Positions 18,793-27,576 of a stretch of 64,000 bases of DNA are shown here, in pieces. Source of the DNA: Cnuibacter physcomitrellae (GTDB lineage: Bacteria > Actinomycetota > Actinomycetes > Actinomycetales > Microbacteriaceae). The position numbers and the translations under genes were made by a program. Location of the stretch: assembly GCF_014640535.1 (NCBI RefSeq), contig NZ_BMHD01000001.1:3337474-3401473 (forward strand), in the 5' to 3' direction. Below the pieces are notes generated by a model. It did no database searches and was not told where the DNA came from. It saw only the letters and a list, made by a program, of their open reading frames with translations. Position 1 is the stretch's first letter. Each line of letters opens with the position of its first letter.

Positions 18793-20582
18793 TGTGCGGA
18801 CTGGCGGGCGAGATCCGCTTCGACGGGCGGCGAGCCGACCTCGAGGCCGTCGATCGGATGACCGGGTGCCTGCGTCACCGCGGGCCCGACGCCGACGGGA
18901 TCTGGGCACGCGGACCGGTCGCGCTCGGGCACCGGCGGCTGTCGATCATCGACCTGAGCGCCGCCGGCTCCCAGCCGATGATCGACACCGCGCTCGGGCT
19001 CTCGATCGTGTTCAACGGGTGCATCTACAACCACCGGCAGCTCCGGGCCGAGCTCGAGGCGAAGGGCCACCGCTTCCTCTCCACCTCCGACACCGAGGTG
19101 ATCGGCAAGGCGTATGCCGAGTGGGGCACGGACTGCGTGGACCACCTGCTGGGGATGTTCGCGTTCGTCGTCGTGGAGCAGGCATCCGGCCGCGCCGTGC
19201 TCGCGCGCGACCGCCTGGGCATCAAGCCCCTGTACCTCGACGAGCGGGCCGACCGACTGCGCTTCGCCTCGACGCTCCCCGCCCTCCTCGCGGCGGGCGA
19301 TGTCGACACGACCATCGACACCACCGCGCTGGCGATGTACCTCAGCTTCCACTCCGTCGTCCCCGCGCCGCGGACCATCCTCCGTGGTGTGCGCAAGCTC
19401 CCGCCGGCGACGGTCCGGGTGATCGAGCCCGACGGCACGAGCACCGAGCGCGTGTACTGGGAGCCCGACTTCAGCCGCGACCCGGGCCGGGCCGACTGGT
19501 CCGAGCGCGACTGGCAGGATGCGCTCCTCGCGTCGCTGCGCACGGCCGTCGAGCGCCGCATGGTCGCCGACGTGCCCGTCGGAGTGCTGCTCTCGGGCGG
19601 CATCGACTCCTCGCTGGTGGTCGCGCTGCTCGCCGAGGCCGGGCAGACCGACCTCGCCACGTTCAGCATCGGCTTCGAGTCCGCGGGCGGGGAGTCGGGC
19701 GACGAGTTCGAGTACTCGGATGTGGTCGCCCGGCGGTTCGCGACCGATCACCACCGCATCCGCATCGACGGATCGAGGCTGCTGCCCGGGATCGACGGGG
19801 CGCTCGAGGCGATGAGCGAGCCGATGGTCAGCCACGACTGCGTGGCGTTCTACCTCCTCAGCGAGGACGTGTCGAGTCACGTGAAGGTGGTGCAGTCCGG
19901 GCAGGGCGCCGACGAGGTGCTCGGCGGCTACGACTGGTACCCGCCGCTCGCCGGCGTCGCCCGCGAGAGCGCCGCCGACGCCTACGAGCGGGTGTTCTTC
20001 GACCGGTCGCGCGCCGCCCTGCGGGAGCTGCTCGACGACCGGTGGCGGGCCGAGGTCGACGCGGAGGCGCCCCGGGCCTTCATCGACGAGCGCTTCGGTC
20101 GACCGGGCGCCGAGACCGCGGTCGACGCGGCCCTCCGCAACGACACCACCGTCATGCTGGTGGACGATCCGGTGAAGCGCGTCGACAACATGACCATGGC
20201 CTGGGGGCTGGAGGCGCGGGTGCCGTTCCTCGACCACGAGTTCGTCGAGCTCGTCGGGCGCATCCCGCCCGAGCTCAAGCTCGCCGACGGCGGCAAGGGC
20301 GTGCTGAAGCGCGCCGCCCGCGGCGTCGTGCCGGACGAGGTGATCGACCGCACCAAGGGCTACTTCCCGGTCCCCGCGATCCGGCAGCTCGAAGGCCCGT
20401 ACCTGGAGCGCGTGCGCGAGGCGCTCACCGATCCCGCGGCCCGCGAGCGGGGGCTGTTCCGGCCGGAGACGGTCGATCGGCTCCTCGCCGACCCGAACAC
20501 GACCCGCACCACCCTCGGCTCGAACGAGCTCTGGCAGCTCGCCCTGCTCGAGATGTGGCTGCAGAAGCACGGCGTGCGATGA
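18792..20582 (+). CDS. Asparagine-synthase-family amidotransferase (NAGGN AsnO-like)
   Basis: 596 residues. An N-terminal class II glutamine amidotransferase domain starts MCGLAGEIRF, whose Cys2 becomes the nucleophile after Met removal, with RHRGPDADG, RRLSIIDLS and FNGCIYN. The C-terminal synthetase domain has the PP-loop LLSGGIDSSLV (about residue 270) and SGQGADEVLGGY. Overall it resembles TIGR03104-type N-acetylglutaminylglutamine amidotransferases more than cell-wall or asparagine-making AsnB. It would turn a peptide carboxylate into a carboxamide using glutamine. The start overlaps the upstream fusion gene by one base and the stop overlaps the peptidase start by four, so all three proteins are made together. 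Confidence 0.9.
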   Translation: MCGLAGEIRFDGRRADLEAVDRMTGCLRHRGPDADGIWARGPVALGHRRLSIIDLSAAGSQPMIDTALGLSIVFNGCIYNHRQLRAELEAKGHRFLSTSDTEVIGKAYAEWGTDCVDHLLGMFAFVVVEQASGRAVLARDRLGIKPLYLDERADRLRFASTLPALLAAGDVDTTIDTTALAMYLSFHSVVPAPRTILRGVRKLPPATVRVIEPDGTSTERVYWEPDFSRDPGRADWSERDWQDALLASLRTAVERRMVADVPVGVLLSGGIDSSLVVALLAEAGQTDLATFSIGFESAGGESGDEFEYSDVVARRFATDHHRIRIDGSRLLPGIDGALEAMSEPMVSHDCVAFYLLSEDVSSHVKVVQSGQGADEVLGGYDWYPPLAGVARESAADAYERVFFDRSRAALRELLDDRWRAEVDAEAPRAFIDERFGRPGAETAVDAALRNDTTVMLVDDPVKRVDNMTMAWGLEARVPFLDHEFVELVGRIPPELKLADGGKGVLKRAARGVVPDEVIDRTKGYFPVPAIRQLEGPYLERVREALTDPAARERGLFRPETVDRLLADPNTTRTTLGSNELWQLALLEMWLQKHGVR

Positions 20583-22540
20583 GCCTGCGCGTGGAGCCGC
20601 ACTACTTCGACCTCGGCCCGGAGGGCAGGAGGTCGCTCGTCGACCGGGTCCTGGCGGACCGCCTCGAGCGCGCCCGGAGGCTGGCCGTGGAGCTCTCGGC
20701 CGCGTGGGGGAGCTGGGGCCCGACGATGACCCCGGATGCGGGCAGGGTCGCGTTCGTGAGCGACCGGTCGGGCTCGCCGGAGCTGTGGGTGCAGGACGTC
20801 GTGCTCGACGGACCGCCGCCGGAGGCCGTGCCGCTGCGGTTCACCGACGACCCCGTCGTGTCGGTGAGCTGGTCCGCCGACAGCGCGTGGCTCGCCTGCG
20901 CCGTGGCGACCGGGGGAGGCGTGCGCACCCAGGTGTGGGTGGTGCGGCCCGACGGCACGGACGCTCGGCTCGTCGCGGGATCGTCGACGCAGCACGCGGA
21001 GCTGGGGCCGTGGACCCGCAGCGGACATCGCGTCATCGTGACCCTCCCCGCCGAGGCGGCGGGCGAGCCGACGCGCGCGTTCCTCGCCGACCCCGCGACC
21101 GGATCGCTCGAGGCGCTCGCGGAGGGCGACCTCATCCACGTGCTCGACCTCTCCGCCTACGAGCGGATGCTGGTGCTCCGCGACGGCCCGCGGGGACACG
21201 AGTTCTGCGTGGTCGTCGACCGGGAACGCGACGAGGAGCATCCGCTCATGCCGCATCCGGCCCGAGGCGCCACCGACCGCGCCATCATCCGGCCCGCCCC
21301 CGCCGGTTCGGGGCATCCCGGCATGGCGTACTTCGTCACCGAGGTGGGGTTGCCGAGACGGCAGCTGGTCTCGCTCGCCATCGATCCCGACGACTGGTCG
21401 CGGGCGCCCGAGGTGCTCGCCGTGCGCGAGGACGCCGAGCTCGAGGCGCTCGACGCCGACGACGCCGGCCGTCGGCTCCTGCTCGTCTGGAACGTCGCGG
21501 GACGCAGCGAGCTCGAGCTCTACGACACCGTCGACCGCGTCTTCACGCCGATCACGGGCCTTCCCGGCGCGGTGGCGACCAGCCCCGTGCTGAGCCGCGA
21601 CGGGGAGAGCGTGGTGCTCGCCGTGGAGGGGCCGCAGCGGCCCCGGGAGCTCTGGCACCTCGAGGTAGCGACCCTCGGCTGGACGCGCGTCACCGACGTG
21701 CCCGAGTTGCCCGGCACCGGCCTGGTGGAGCCGTCGCTCGAGCGCTACGAGGGGCTCGACGGGCTCGAGATCACCGGATGGCTCTATCGCGCCACGGGGA
21801 GCGGCGCGGCGACCGGCGGGCGGCGCGCGGCGATGCTGCACCTCCACGGCGGACCGGAGTCGCAGGAGAGGCCCGTCTTCAGCGCCCAGCACCAGGCGAT
21901 GGCGGCGGCGGGCATCAGCGTGCTCGCGCCCAACGTCCGGGGCTCCTCGGGATTCGGCCGCGAGTTCGGTCACGCGGACGACGTGCACGGCAGGCAGGGT
22001 GCGTTCGACGACGTCACGGCCTCCGCCCGTCACCTCGTCGAGATCGGGGTGGCCGAGGAGGGGCGGCTCGCCGTCACCGGCCGGTCGTACGGCGGGTACC
22101 TCACGCTGTGCGCGCTGGCGTTCACCCCCGAGGTGTTCGTCGCGGGGGTCGACGTGTGCGGCATGAGCGACCTGCTCGCCTTCTACGAGGAGACCGAGCC
22201 GTGGATCGCCGAGGCCGCGGTCACGAAGTACGGCGACCCTGTCGCGGACCGCGCCCTGCTGGAGGCGATCTCGCCGCTGAACGCCGCCGACCGCATCCGC
22301 TCGCCGCTGCTCGTCGTGCACGGCGAGCTCGACACGAACGTGCCGATCGGAGAGGCGAGGCGGATCGTGGCCCGGCTCGAGCAGCTGGGGCGCGAGGTCG
22401 AGTACCTCGAGCTGCCCGGCGAGGGGCACGAGTACCGCCGTGTGGAGTCGCGGCGGACGCTCGTCGACGCGATGCTGCGCTTCCTCGCCCCGCGCCTGCT
22501 GGGCTCGGCGGAGATTGAGAGCCGACGGCGCCCTCGCTGA
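20579..22540 (+). CDS. S9-family (prolyl oligopeptidase-type) peptidase
   Basis: 653 residues. The N-terminal two thirds (about 50-380) is a beta-propeller with repeats such as VAFVSDRSGSPELW; the C-terminal alpha/beta-hydrolase domain has HLHGGPESQ, the nucleophile GRSYGGYL, the acid in VVHGELDTNVP and the histidine in GEGHEYRR. No signal peptide is seen, so it is cytoplasmic. S9 enzymes cleave short peptides. Here it is locked by an ATGA overlap to the amidotransferase, suggesting it degrades or recycles the amide compound, as the M42 peptidase is thought to do in the NAGGN trio. The start is fixed by the overlap. Confidence 0.92.
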   Translation: MSLRVEPHYFDLGPEGRRSLVDRVLADRLERARRLAVELSAAWGSWGPTMTPDAGRVAFVSDRSGSPELWVQDVVLDGPPPEAVPLRFTDDPVVSVSWSADSAWLACAVATGGGVRTQVWVVRPDGTDARLVAGSSTQHAELGPWTRSGHRVIVTLPAEAAGEPTRAFLADPATGSLEALAEGDLIHVLDLSAYERMLVLRDGPRGHEFCVVVDRERDEEHPLMPHPARGATDRAIIRPAPAGSGHPGMAYFVTEVGLPRRQLVSLAIDPDDWSRAPEVLAVREDAELEALDADDAGRRLLLVWNVAGRSELELYDTVDRVFTPITGLPGAVATSPVLSRDGESVVLAVEGPQRPRELWHLEVATLGWTRVTDVPELPGTGLVEPSLERYEGLDGLEITGWLYRATGSGAATGGRRAAMLHLHGGPESQERPVFSAQHQAMAAAGISVLAPNVRGSSGFGREFGHADDVHGRQGAFDDVTASARHLVEIGVAEEGRLAVTGRSYGGYLTLCALAFTPEVFVAGVDVCGMSDLLAFYEETEPWIAEAAVTKYGDPVADRALLEAISPLNAADRIRSPLLVVHGELDTNVPIGEARRIVARLEQLGREVEYLELPGEGHEYRRVESRRTLVDAMLRFLAPRLLGSAEIESRRRPR

Positions 22541-22617
22541 ACTGAACGGATGTGCGGAGCGCCTGGGCATCCGTGCACATACGTGCAGCGGAATGCGTCC
22601 CGTGTGAGGATCGGGTG

Positions 22618-23340
22618 GTGTTCAAACAGGTCCTCCGCGGGCTCGCGCGTCCCTTCACGCGGGTGGTCTTCCATCCGACGGTGATCGGCCGGGAGAACGT
22701 GCCGAGGACGGGCGCGGTCCTCCTGGCGAGCAACCATCTGAGCTTCATCGACAGCGTGGCCATCACGATCCTCGCCCCGCGCGACGTGCGGTTCCTCGCC
22801 AAGGCGGAGTACTTCACCGGCACCGGCGCGAAGGGGCGCCTGTCGAGGTCGTTCTTCGAGGGCATCGGGGCCATCCCGGTCGACCGTGCGAGCAACACTG
22901 CGGCGAAGGACTCGCTCGACCGGGGGCTCGAGGTGCTGCAGGCGGGCGGGGCGTTCGCGATCTACCCGGAGGGCACCCGCTCCCGCGACGGGCGCCTCTA
23001 CAAGGGGCGCACCGGCGTGGCGTTCCTCGCGTTGACGGCGCAGTGCCCGGTGGTCCCGGTGGCCATCACGGGCACACCCGACGTGATGCCGCCCGACACC
23101 TCCGAGATCCGCGTACGACCGGTGACGGTCCAGTTCGGCGAGCCCATCGACGCCACTGCCTACGGGGAGGCGTCGTCCGCCCGCGCCCGCCGCAAGCTCA
23201 CCGACGACGTGATGGACTCGATCGGGCGGATGTCGGGCCAGGAGCTCGCCGGCACCTACAACGAGCCGCCCGCCGCCAACGTGGTCGAGCGCGTCCGTCG
23301 CGCCATGCACCGCAACGACCCCGAGGCGCCCACGCCCTGA
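22618..23340 (+). CDS. 1-Acyl-sn-glycerol-3-phosphate acyltransferase (PlsC family)
   Basis: 240 residues. The catalytic HX4D is NHLSFID (about residue 38), followed by the glycerol-phosphate-binding region FEGIGAIPVDR and EGTRSRDG, then VVPVAITGTPDVMPP. It acylates lysophosphatidate at the membrane in phospholipid synthesis. GTG at 22618 has GAGGA seven bases upstream; GTG at 22615 is equally in frame. It stands alone, 77 bases after the peptidase, and ends in a hairpin terminator. Confidence 0.92.
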   Translation: MFKQVLRGLARPFTRVVFHPTVIGRENVPRTGAVLLASNHLSFIDSVAITILAPRDVRFLAKAEYFTGTGAKGRLSRSFFEGIGAIPVDRASNTAAKDSLDRGLEVLQAGGAFAIYPEGTRSRDGRLYKGRTGVAFLALTAQCPVVPVAITGTPDVMPPDTSEIRVRPVTVQFGEPIDATAYGEASSARARRKLTDDVMDSIGRMSGQELAGTYNEPPAANVVERVRRAMHRNDPEAPTP

Positions 23341-23346
23341 GGTCGA

Positions 23347-23370
23347 GCCCTCCCGTCCGGTGGGGAGGGC
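23347..23370. terminator. Terminator between plsC-like and hxlR-like genes
   Basis: GCCCTCCC (23347-23354) pairs with GGGAGGGC (23363-23370), eight-base loop, between two converging genes. Confidence 0.6.
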
Positions 23371-23384
23371 GGCCCGGACGCGGT

Positions 23385-23834
23385 TCAGCGGCGGAGGACC
23401 AGCGCGACCTCGGTAGGCGTGAGGGCGCGCCCGGAGCCGTCGATGAAGGAGATGCCGACTGCGGCATCCCGGTCGTCGGCCTCGACGAAGCGCGACGAGG
23501 ACGCGCCGTCGCAGGGGTTGTACGTCTCGCCCCACTGCGCCATGGCGCCGACCACGAGTGCGAGACCCTGCCCCGCCTCAGTGAGGTGGTAGGAGAAGCG
23601 CTCGCGCGACCCCTCGGCCCGGTAGGCGCGCTTCTCGAGCACGCCGCGCTCGACGAGCTTGGCGAGCCGGGTGCTCAGCACGTCGGTGGGGATGCCGAGC
23701 GACTCACGGAACTCGGAGTAGGTGGTGCGCCCGCGCAGGGCGTCGCGCACGAGGAGCAGCGACCACTTCTCGCCGATGACGTCGAGCGTGCGGACGACCT
23801 GGCAGCGCGAGGTGAGCGGATCGATCGCGGGCAT
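23385..23834 (-). CDS. HxlR-family transcriptional regulator
   Basis: 149 residues with the HxlR winged-helix pattern: CQVVRTLDVIGEKWSLLLVRDALRG (helix 1-2 region, about 11-35), RTTYSEFRESLGIPTDVLSTRL, and the wing YHLTEAGQGL. It lacks a conserved sensory Cys at the extreme N-terminus apart from Cys11. It is divergent from an MFS exporter gene with the two -10 hexamers only 28 bases apart, so it most likely represses the transporter and itself. The ATG at 23834 is chosen because TATCGT lies six bases upstream. Confidence 0.9.
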   Translation of the reverse strand: MPAIDPLTSRCQVVRTLDVIGEKWSLLLVRDALRGRTTYSEFRESLGIPTDVLSTRLAKLVERGVLEKRAYRAEGSRERFSYHLTEAGQGLALVVGAMAQWGETYNPCDGASSSRFVEADDRDAAVGISFIDGSGRALTPTEVALVLRR

Positions 23835-23840
23835 GCCCTC

Positions 23841-23846
23841 ACGATA
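23841..23846 (-). promoter_or_regulatory. Leaderless -10 (TATCGT, minus strand)
   Basis: TATCGT, six bases, then the ATG of the HxlR gene on the minus strand. Confidence 0.55.
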
Positions 23847-23851
23847 CTGGG

Positions 23852-23864
23852 TTGGTTTTTCCAA
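23852..23864. promoter_or_regulatory. HxlR operator candidate
   Basis: TTGG-TTTTT-CCAA sits exactly between the divergent -10 elements of the HxlR and MFS genes, in an otherwise rare AT-rich patch. Binding here would block both promoters. Confidence 0.45.
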
Positions 23865-23874
23865 GTCAACGCGC

Positions 23875-23880
23875 TAGTGT
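23875..23880 (+). promoter_or_regulatory. Leaderless -10 (TAGTGT)
   Basis: TAGTGT, seven bases, then the ATG of the MFS gene at 23888. Confidence 0.6.
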
Positions 23881-23887
23881 CGCAGCC

Positions 23888-25114
23888 ATGTCGTCGATTC
23901 CGCGTCTCGGTCGCCGGGGCGCCTTCTGGGCCTCGGCCCTCGTCCTCGCCCTCTGCCTCTGGGCCAGCGGCGCCCCCAGCGTGCTCTACCCGGTCTACGC
24001 GGCGGACTGGGGTCTGCCCGCCGTCGTCACGACGTCGGTCTTCGCTGCCTACCCTCTCGCGCTGCTCATCGTCCTCGCGCTGTTCGGGGGCGTCTCCGAC
24101 AGCATCGGCCGGCGCCGGGCGATGCTCCTCGGCGTGGCGCTCATCGCCGTCGCCGCCGTGGCCTTCGCGCTCGCGCCCAACGTCCTCTGGCTGTACGCGG
24201 GCCGCATCCTGCAGGGTGTGGGCACGGGGTTCGCGCTCGGCGCCGCGAGCGCATCCCTGGTCGAGCACAACGTGTCGGGCAACCCGCGGTTCCCGAGCTC
24301 GGTGACCGGCTCGGCCACCGCATCCGGTCTCACGCTCGCCCTGCTGGTGTCGGGGGTCCTCGCCGAGTTCGCGCCGCTGCCGCTCGTGCTGAGCTTCGCG
24401 GTGCTCTTCCTCCTCGGTGCGGCCGCGTTCGTCCTCGTCTGGCGGATGCCCGACGACACGGCGGGACTGGGGGCGCCGAACTGGCGCCCGCGCGCGCTCC
24501 GCCTCGCGCCGGGGCTCCTCCGGCCGTTCCTGGCGGCGACGCTGTCGGTGTCGCTCGCCTACAGCATCGGCGCGGTGTTCCTCTCGCTCGGCGCTCAGAT
24601 GGCCCGCGATCTCACGGGGACGTCCGATCTGGCCGTCACCGGCGCCCTCCTGGCGATCTCGGCCGCGGTCATCGGCGTCGTGTCGGTGCTCCTGGCTCGG
24701 GTTCCCGCCCACGTCTCGGTGCTGCTGGGCGGGGCACTGAGCCTGGCCTCCCTCGCGATCATGGCGGCCTGCGCCGTCTGGGGCAGCCTTCCGCTCTTCC
24801 TCGCCTGGTGTGTGACGGGCGGGGTGGCGTACGCGTTCGCCTTCACCGGTGGGATCGGTGTGGTGAACCGGGCGGCGCCCGCGCAGCACCGAGGGGCCAC
24901 GCTGTCGCTGATGTACCTGTTCTCGTATCTGCTCCAGGCGCTCACGGCGATCGGGGCCGGCGCGCTCGCGACCGGGATCGGGCTCGAGCCCGCCGTCGAC
25001 GTGCTGGCGCCGCTGCTCGGCGTGCTCGCCCTCGGAGCGCTCGTCGCGGGGGCGGCGGACGTCGCCGCCGGCCGGCGAGCAGTTGGCGGGACCCTCTCGA
25101 CCGCGCGGCGCTGA
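23888..25114 (+). CDS. MFS transporter
   Basis: 408 residues with twelve predicted helices. The major-facilitator motif A between helices 2 and 3 is present (GGVSDSIGRRRAMLLG), as is GRILQGVGTGFALG in helix 4, typical of drug-exporting and related proton antiporters. The substrate cannot be told from sequence. Its divergent HxlR regulator with a shared operator region suggests induction by the exported compound. The ATG is fixed by the leaderless -10; an upstream in-frame start would lie inside the promoter. Confidence 0.93.
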   Translation: MSSIPRLGRRGAFWASALVLALCLWASGAPSVLYPVYAADWGLPAVVTTSVFAAYPLALLIVLALFGGVSDSIGRRRAMLLGVALIAVAAVAFALAPNVLWLYAGRILQGVGTGFALGAASASLVEHNVSGNPRFPSSVTGSATASGLTLALLVSGVLAEFAPLPLVLSFAVLFLLGAAAFVLVWRMPDDTAGLGAPNWRPRALRLAPGLLRPFLAATLSVSLAYSIGAVFLSLGAQMARDLTGTSDLAVTGALLAISAAVIGVVSVLLARVPAHVSVLLGGALSLASLAIMAACAVWGSLPLFLAWCVTGGVAYAFAFTGGIGVVNRAAPAQHRGATLSLMYLFSYLLQALTAIGAGALATGIGLEPAVDVLAPLLGVLALGALVAGAADVAAGRRAVGGTLSTARR

Positions 25115-25126
25115 CCTGTGTGCTTC

Positions 25127-25186
25127 CTACAAGATCTGTAGCGTCCCTACAATCCGAGCGGGGGACGTCCCGACGCCCGTTTGTAG
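25127..25186. promoter_or_regulatory. Inverted CTACA/TGTAG motifs upstream of the acyl-CoA oxidase gene
   Basis: CTACA-AGATC-TGTAG (25127-25141) is a near-perfect palindrome. It is followed by a second pair, CTACAA (25147-25152) and TTGTAG (25181-25186). Four half-sites in 60 bases upstream of a TAGCGT hexamer (25225-25230) look like operator sites for an unlinked regulator. Confidence 0.45.
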
Positions 25187-25260
25187 CGGGCTGACGGGTC
25201 GCTGGCGCGGGCGAGCGGGCGATCGTAGCGTGGCGGTGCTCCGCGACGACAAGGACGTTC

Positions 25261-27426
25261 ATGACTGACACGCTCGACACCACGGGATCCGGCTCCGACG
25301 ACAGCGAGGTCGAGGCCATCGATCGGGACCTCGACGAATCGGCCGCGGCCATCCGCCCCGGCAAGGTCACCGGACGGCGCGCACCTCAGGAGGGCGAGGT
25401 GGTCGTGGCGCGCACCGACGTGCCGTGGCTGACCCGCTACCTCCTCGGCACGTGGGCCGACATCCGGCTCGCCTCGCGCGACGCCGCCGCCAAGCCCGAG
25501 ATGCAGCGCATCGACGGTCTGAGCATGGCGGAGCACCGCGCGCGCGTGCTCGAGCAGTGCCGCTACCTCGTCGAGACCGGGCAGGGCCTGCGCGCCTTCC
25601 CCGTCGAGCTGGGCGGAGCCAACGATCCCGGCGGGAACATCGCCGGGTTCGAGGAGCTCGTCGTCGCTGACCCGTCACTGCAGATCAAGTCGGGGGTGCA
25701 GTGGGGGCTCTTCGGCGCCGCCGTGCTCCACCTCGGCACCGAGTACCACCACAGGACGTTCCTCCCCGACATCATGTCGCTGAAGGTGCCCGGCGCCTTC
25801 GCCATGACCGAGACCGGGCACGGCTCCGACGTCGCCAGCATCGGCACCACCGCCACGTACGACGAGGCGACGCAGGAGTTCGTCATCCACACGCCGTTCC
25901 GCGGTGCGTGGAAGGACTACCTGGGCAACGCCGCGACCGACGGCACCGCGGCGACGGTCTTCGCGAAGCTCATCACGAAGGGCGTCGACCACGGCGTGCA
26001 CTGCTTCTACGTGCCGATCCGGGACGAGTCCGGTGCGTTCCTGCCGGGCGTGGGCGGAGAGGACGACGGCCTCAAGGGCGGTCTGAACGGCATCGACAAC
26101 GGGCGGCTCCACTTCGATCACGTGCGTGTCCCGCGGCAGAACCTCCTCAACCGGTACGGCGACGTCGCCGAGGACGGCACCTACAGCTCGCCGATCGCCA
26201 GCTCGGGCCGTCGCTTCTTCACGATGCTCGGCACGCTCGTGCAGGGACGCGTCTCGCTCGACGGCGCCTCCACGAACGCCGCGAAGGTGGCGCTCCAGAT
26301 CGCCGTCACCTACGGCAACCAGCGCCGTCAGTTCACCGCGGGCAGCGACACCGACGAGGAGGTGCTGCTCGACTACCGGATGCACCAGATGCGTCTGATC
26401 CCGAAGCTCGCGACCACGTACGCGGCCGCCTTCGCCCACGAGACGCTGCTGACGAAGTTCGACGAGGTGTTCAGCGGTCGCTCCGACACGGACGAGGACC
26501 GCCAGGACCTCGAGACGCTCGCCGCTGCGCTCAAGCCGCTCTCGACCTGGCACGGGCTCGACACCCTGCAGGAGGCGCGGGAGGCCTGCGGCGGAGCAGG
26601 CTTCCTCGCCGAGAACCGCCTGGTCGGGCTGCGCGCCGACCTCGACGTGTACGCCACCTTCGAGGGTGACAACCACGTGCTGCTGCAGCTGGTGGCCAAG
26701 CGCCTCCTGAGCGACTACAGCCGCCGCTTCGCGAAGGCCGACTTCGGGGTGCTCGCGCGGTTCGTGGTCGAGCAGGCGGCCGACAAGGCCACGAGCGGAT
26801 CGGGCCTCCGCAGCCTCGTGCAGCGCGTCGCCGACCTCGGCTCGACCGCGCGCTCGGTGTCGCAGCTGCGCGAGACCGCCGCCCAGCGCCAGCTGCTGAC
26901 CGACCGCGTCGCGACGATGGTGGCCGAGGTCGCCGGTGCGCTCCGGCCGGCGTCGAAGCTCTCGCAGAAGGCCGCGGCCGACCTGTTCAACCAGCACCAG
27001 ACCGAGATCATCGAGGCCGCGCGAGCCCACGGCGAGCTGCTCCAGTGGGAGGCGTTCACGGAGGCCCTCGAGGGCCCGGCCGCGGCGGGCATGGACGACG
27101 GCACGCGTGTGGTGCTCACCTGGCTCCGCGACCTCTTCGGGCTCGGGCTGGTCGAGAAGCACCTCGCCTGGTATCTGATGCACGGCCGCCTCTCGCCGTC
27201 GCGCGCTCGCTCGGTGCGGCTGTACACCGAGCGGCTCGCCGCGCGCCTGCGCCCGCATGCCCAGGACCTGGTCGACGCCTTCGGGTACGGGCCGGAGCAC
27301 ATCCGCGCCTCGATCTCCTCGGGCGCGGAGAAGGCCCGCCAGGACGAGGCGCGCGCCTACTACGCCGAGGCCCGCGAGGCGGGAACCCTCCCCGCCCCCG
27401 AGCCCAAGCCCTCCAAGAAGCGCTGA
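25261..27426 (+). CDS. Acyl-CoA oxidase / large acyl-CoA dehydrogenase
   Basis: 721 residues, the length of acyl-CoA oxidases rather than ordinary 380-residue dehydrogenases. The FAD-binding core shows FAMTETGHGSDVASIGTTATYD and the oxidase C-terminal half contains the catalytic-Glu region ACGGAGFLAENRLVG...YATFEGDNHVL. It introduces the 2,3-double bond in an acyl-CoA; if a true oxidase it passes electrons to oxygen and makes peroxide. An acidic disordered N-terminus (about 1-40) precedes the domain. A short leader with AAGGAC before the ATG and a TAGCGT hexamer about 30 bases upstream suggest a normal, leadered transcript. It is monocistronic. Confidence 0.9.
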   Translation: MTDTLDTTGSGSDDSEVEAIDRDLDESAAAIRPGKVTGRRAPQEGEVVVARTDVPWLTRYLLGTWADIRLASRDAAAKPEMQRIDGLSMAEHRARVLEQCRYLVETGQGLRAFPVELGGANDPGGNIAGFEELVVADPSLQIKSGVQWGLFGAAVLHLGTEYHHRTFLPDIMSLKVPGAFAMTETGHGSDVASIGTTATYDEATQEFVIHTPFRGAWKDYLGNAATDGTAATVFAKLITKGVDHGVHCFYVPIRDESGAFLPGVGGEDDGLKGGLNGIDNGRLHFDHVRVPRQNLLNRYGDVAEDGTYSSPIASSGRRFFTMLGTLVQGRVSLDGASTNAAKVALQIAVTYGNQRRQFTAGSDTDEEVLLDYRMHQMRLIPKLATTYAAAFAHETLLTKFDEVFSGRSDTDEDRQDLETLAAALKPLSTWHGLDTLQEAREACGGAGFLAENRLVGLRADLDVYATFEGDNHVLLQLVAKRLLSDYSRRFAKADFGVLARFVVEQAADKATSGSGLRSLVQRVADLGSTARSVSQLRETAAQRQLLTDRVATMVAEVAGALRPASKLSQKAAADLFNQHQTEIIEAARAHGELLQWEAFTEALEGPAAAGMDDGTRVVLTWLRDLFGLGLVEKHLAWYLMHGRLSPSRARSVRLYTERLAARLRPHAQDLVDAFGYGPEHIRASISSGAEKARQDEARAYYAEAREAGTLPAPEPKPSKKR

Positions 27427-27576
27427 CCGTCCGCATCCCGTGGACAAAGCCTCGAATGGTACCGGGGTACGAGGGTGGGGAAGGAGGACGGGACCTGAGG
27501 CGGATGGGGTGACGTCGTCCGATTCCTAGCGTGGAGATGTGCGGTGGAGACCGTGCATCGAACGCGAGGAGGACCC

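Noticed and set aside
25225-25230. Leaderless -10 for the acyl-CoA oxidase gene
   Set aside because: TAGCGT is about 30 bases before the ATG and an AAGGAC ribosome site intervenes, so the transcript should have a leader.
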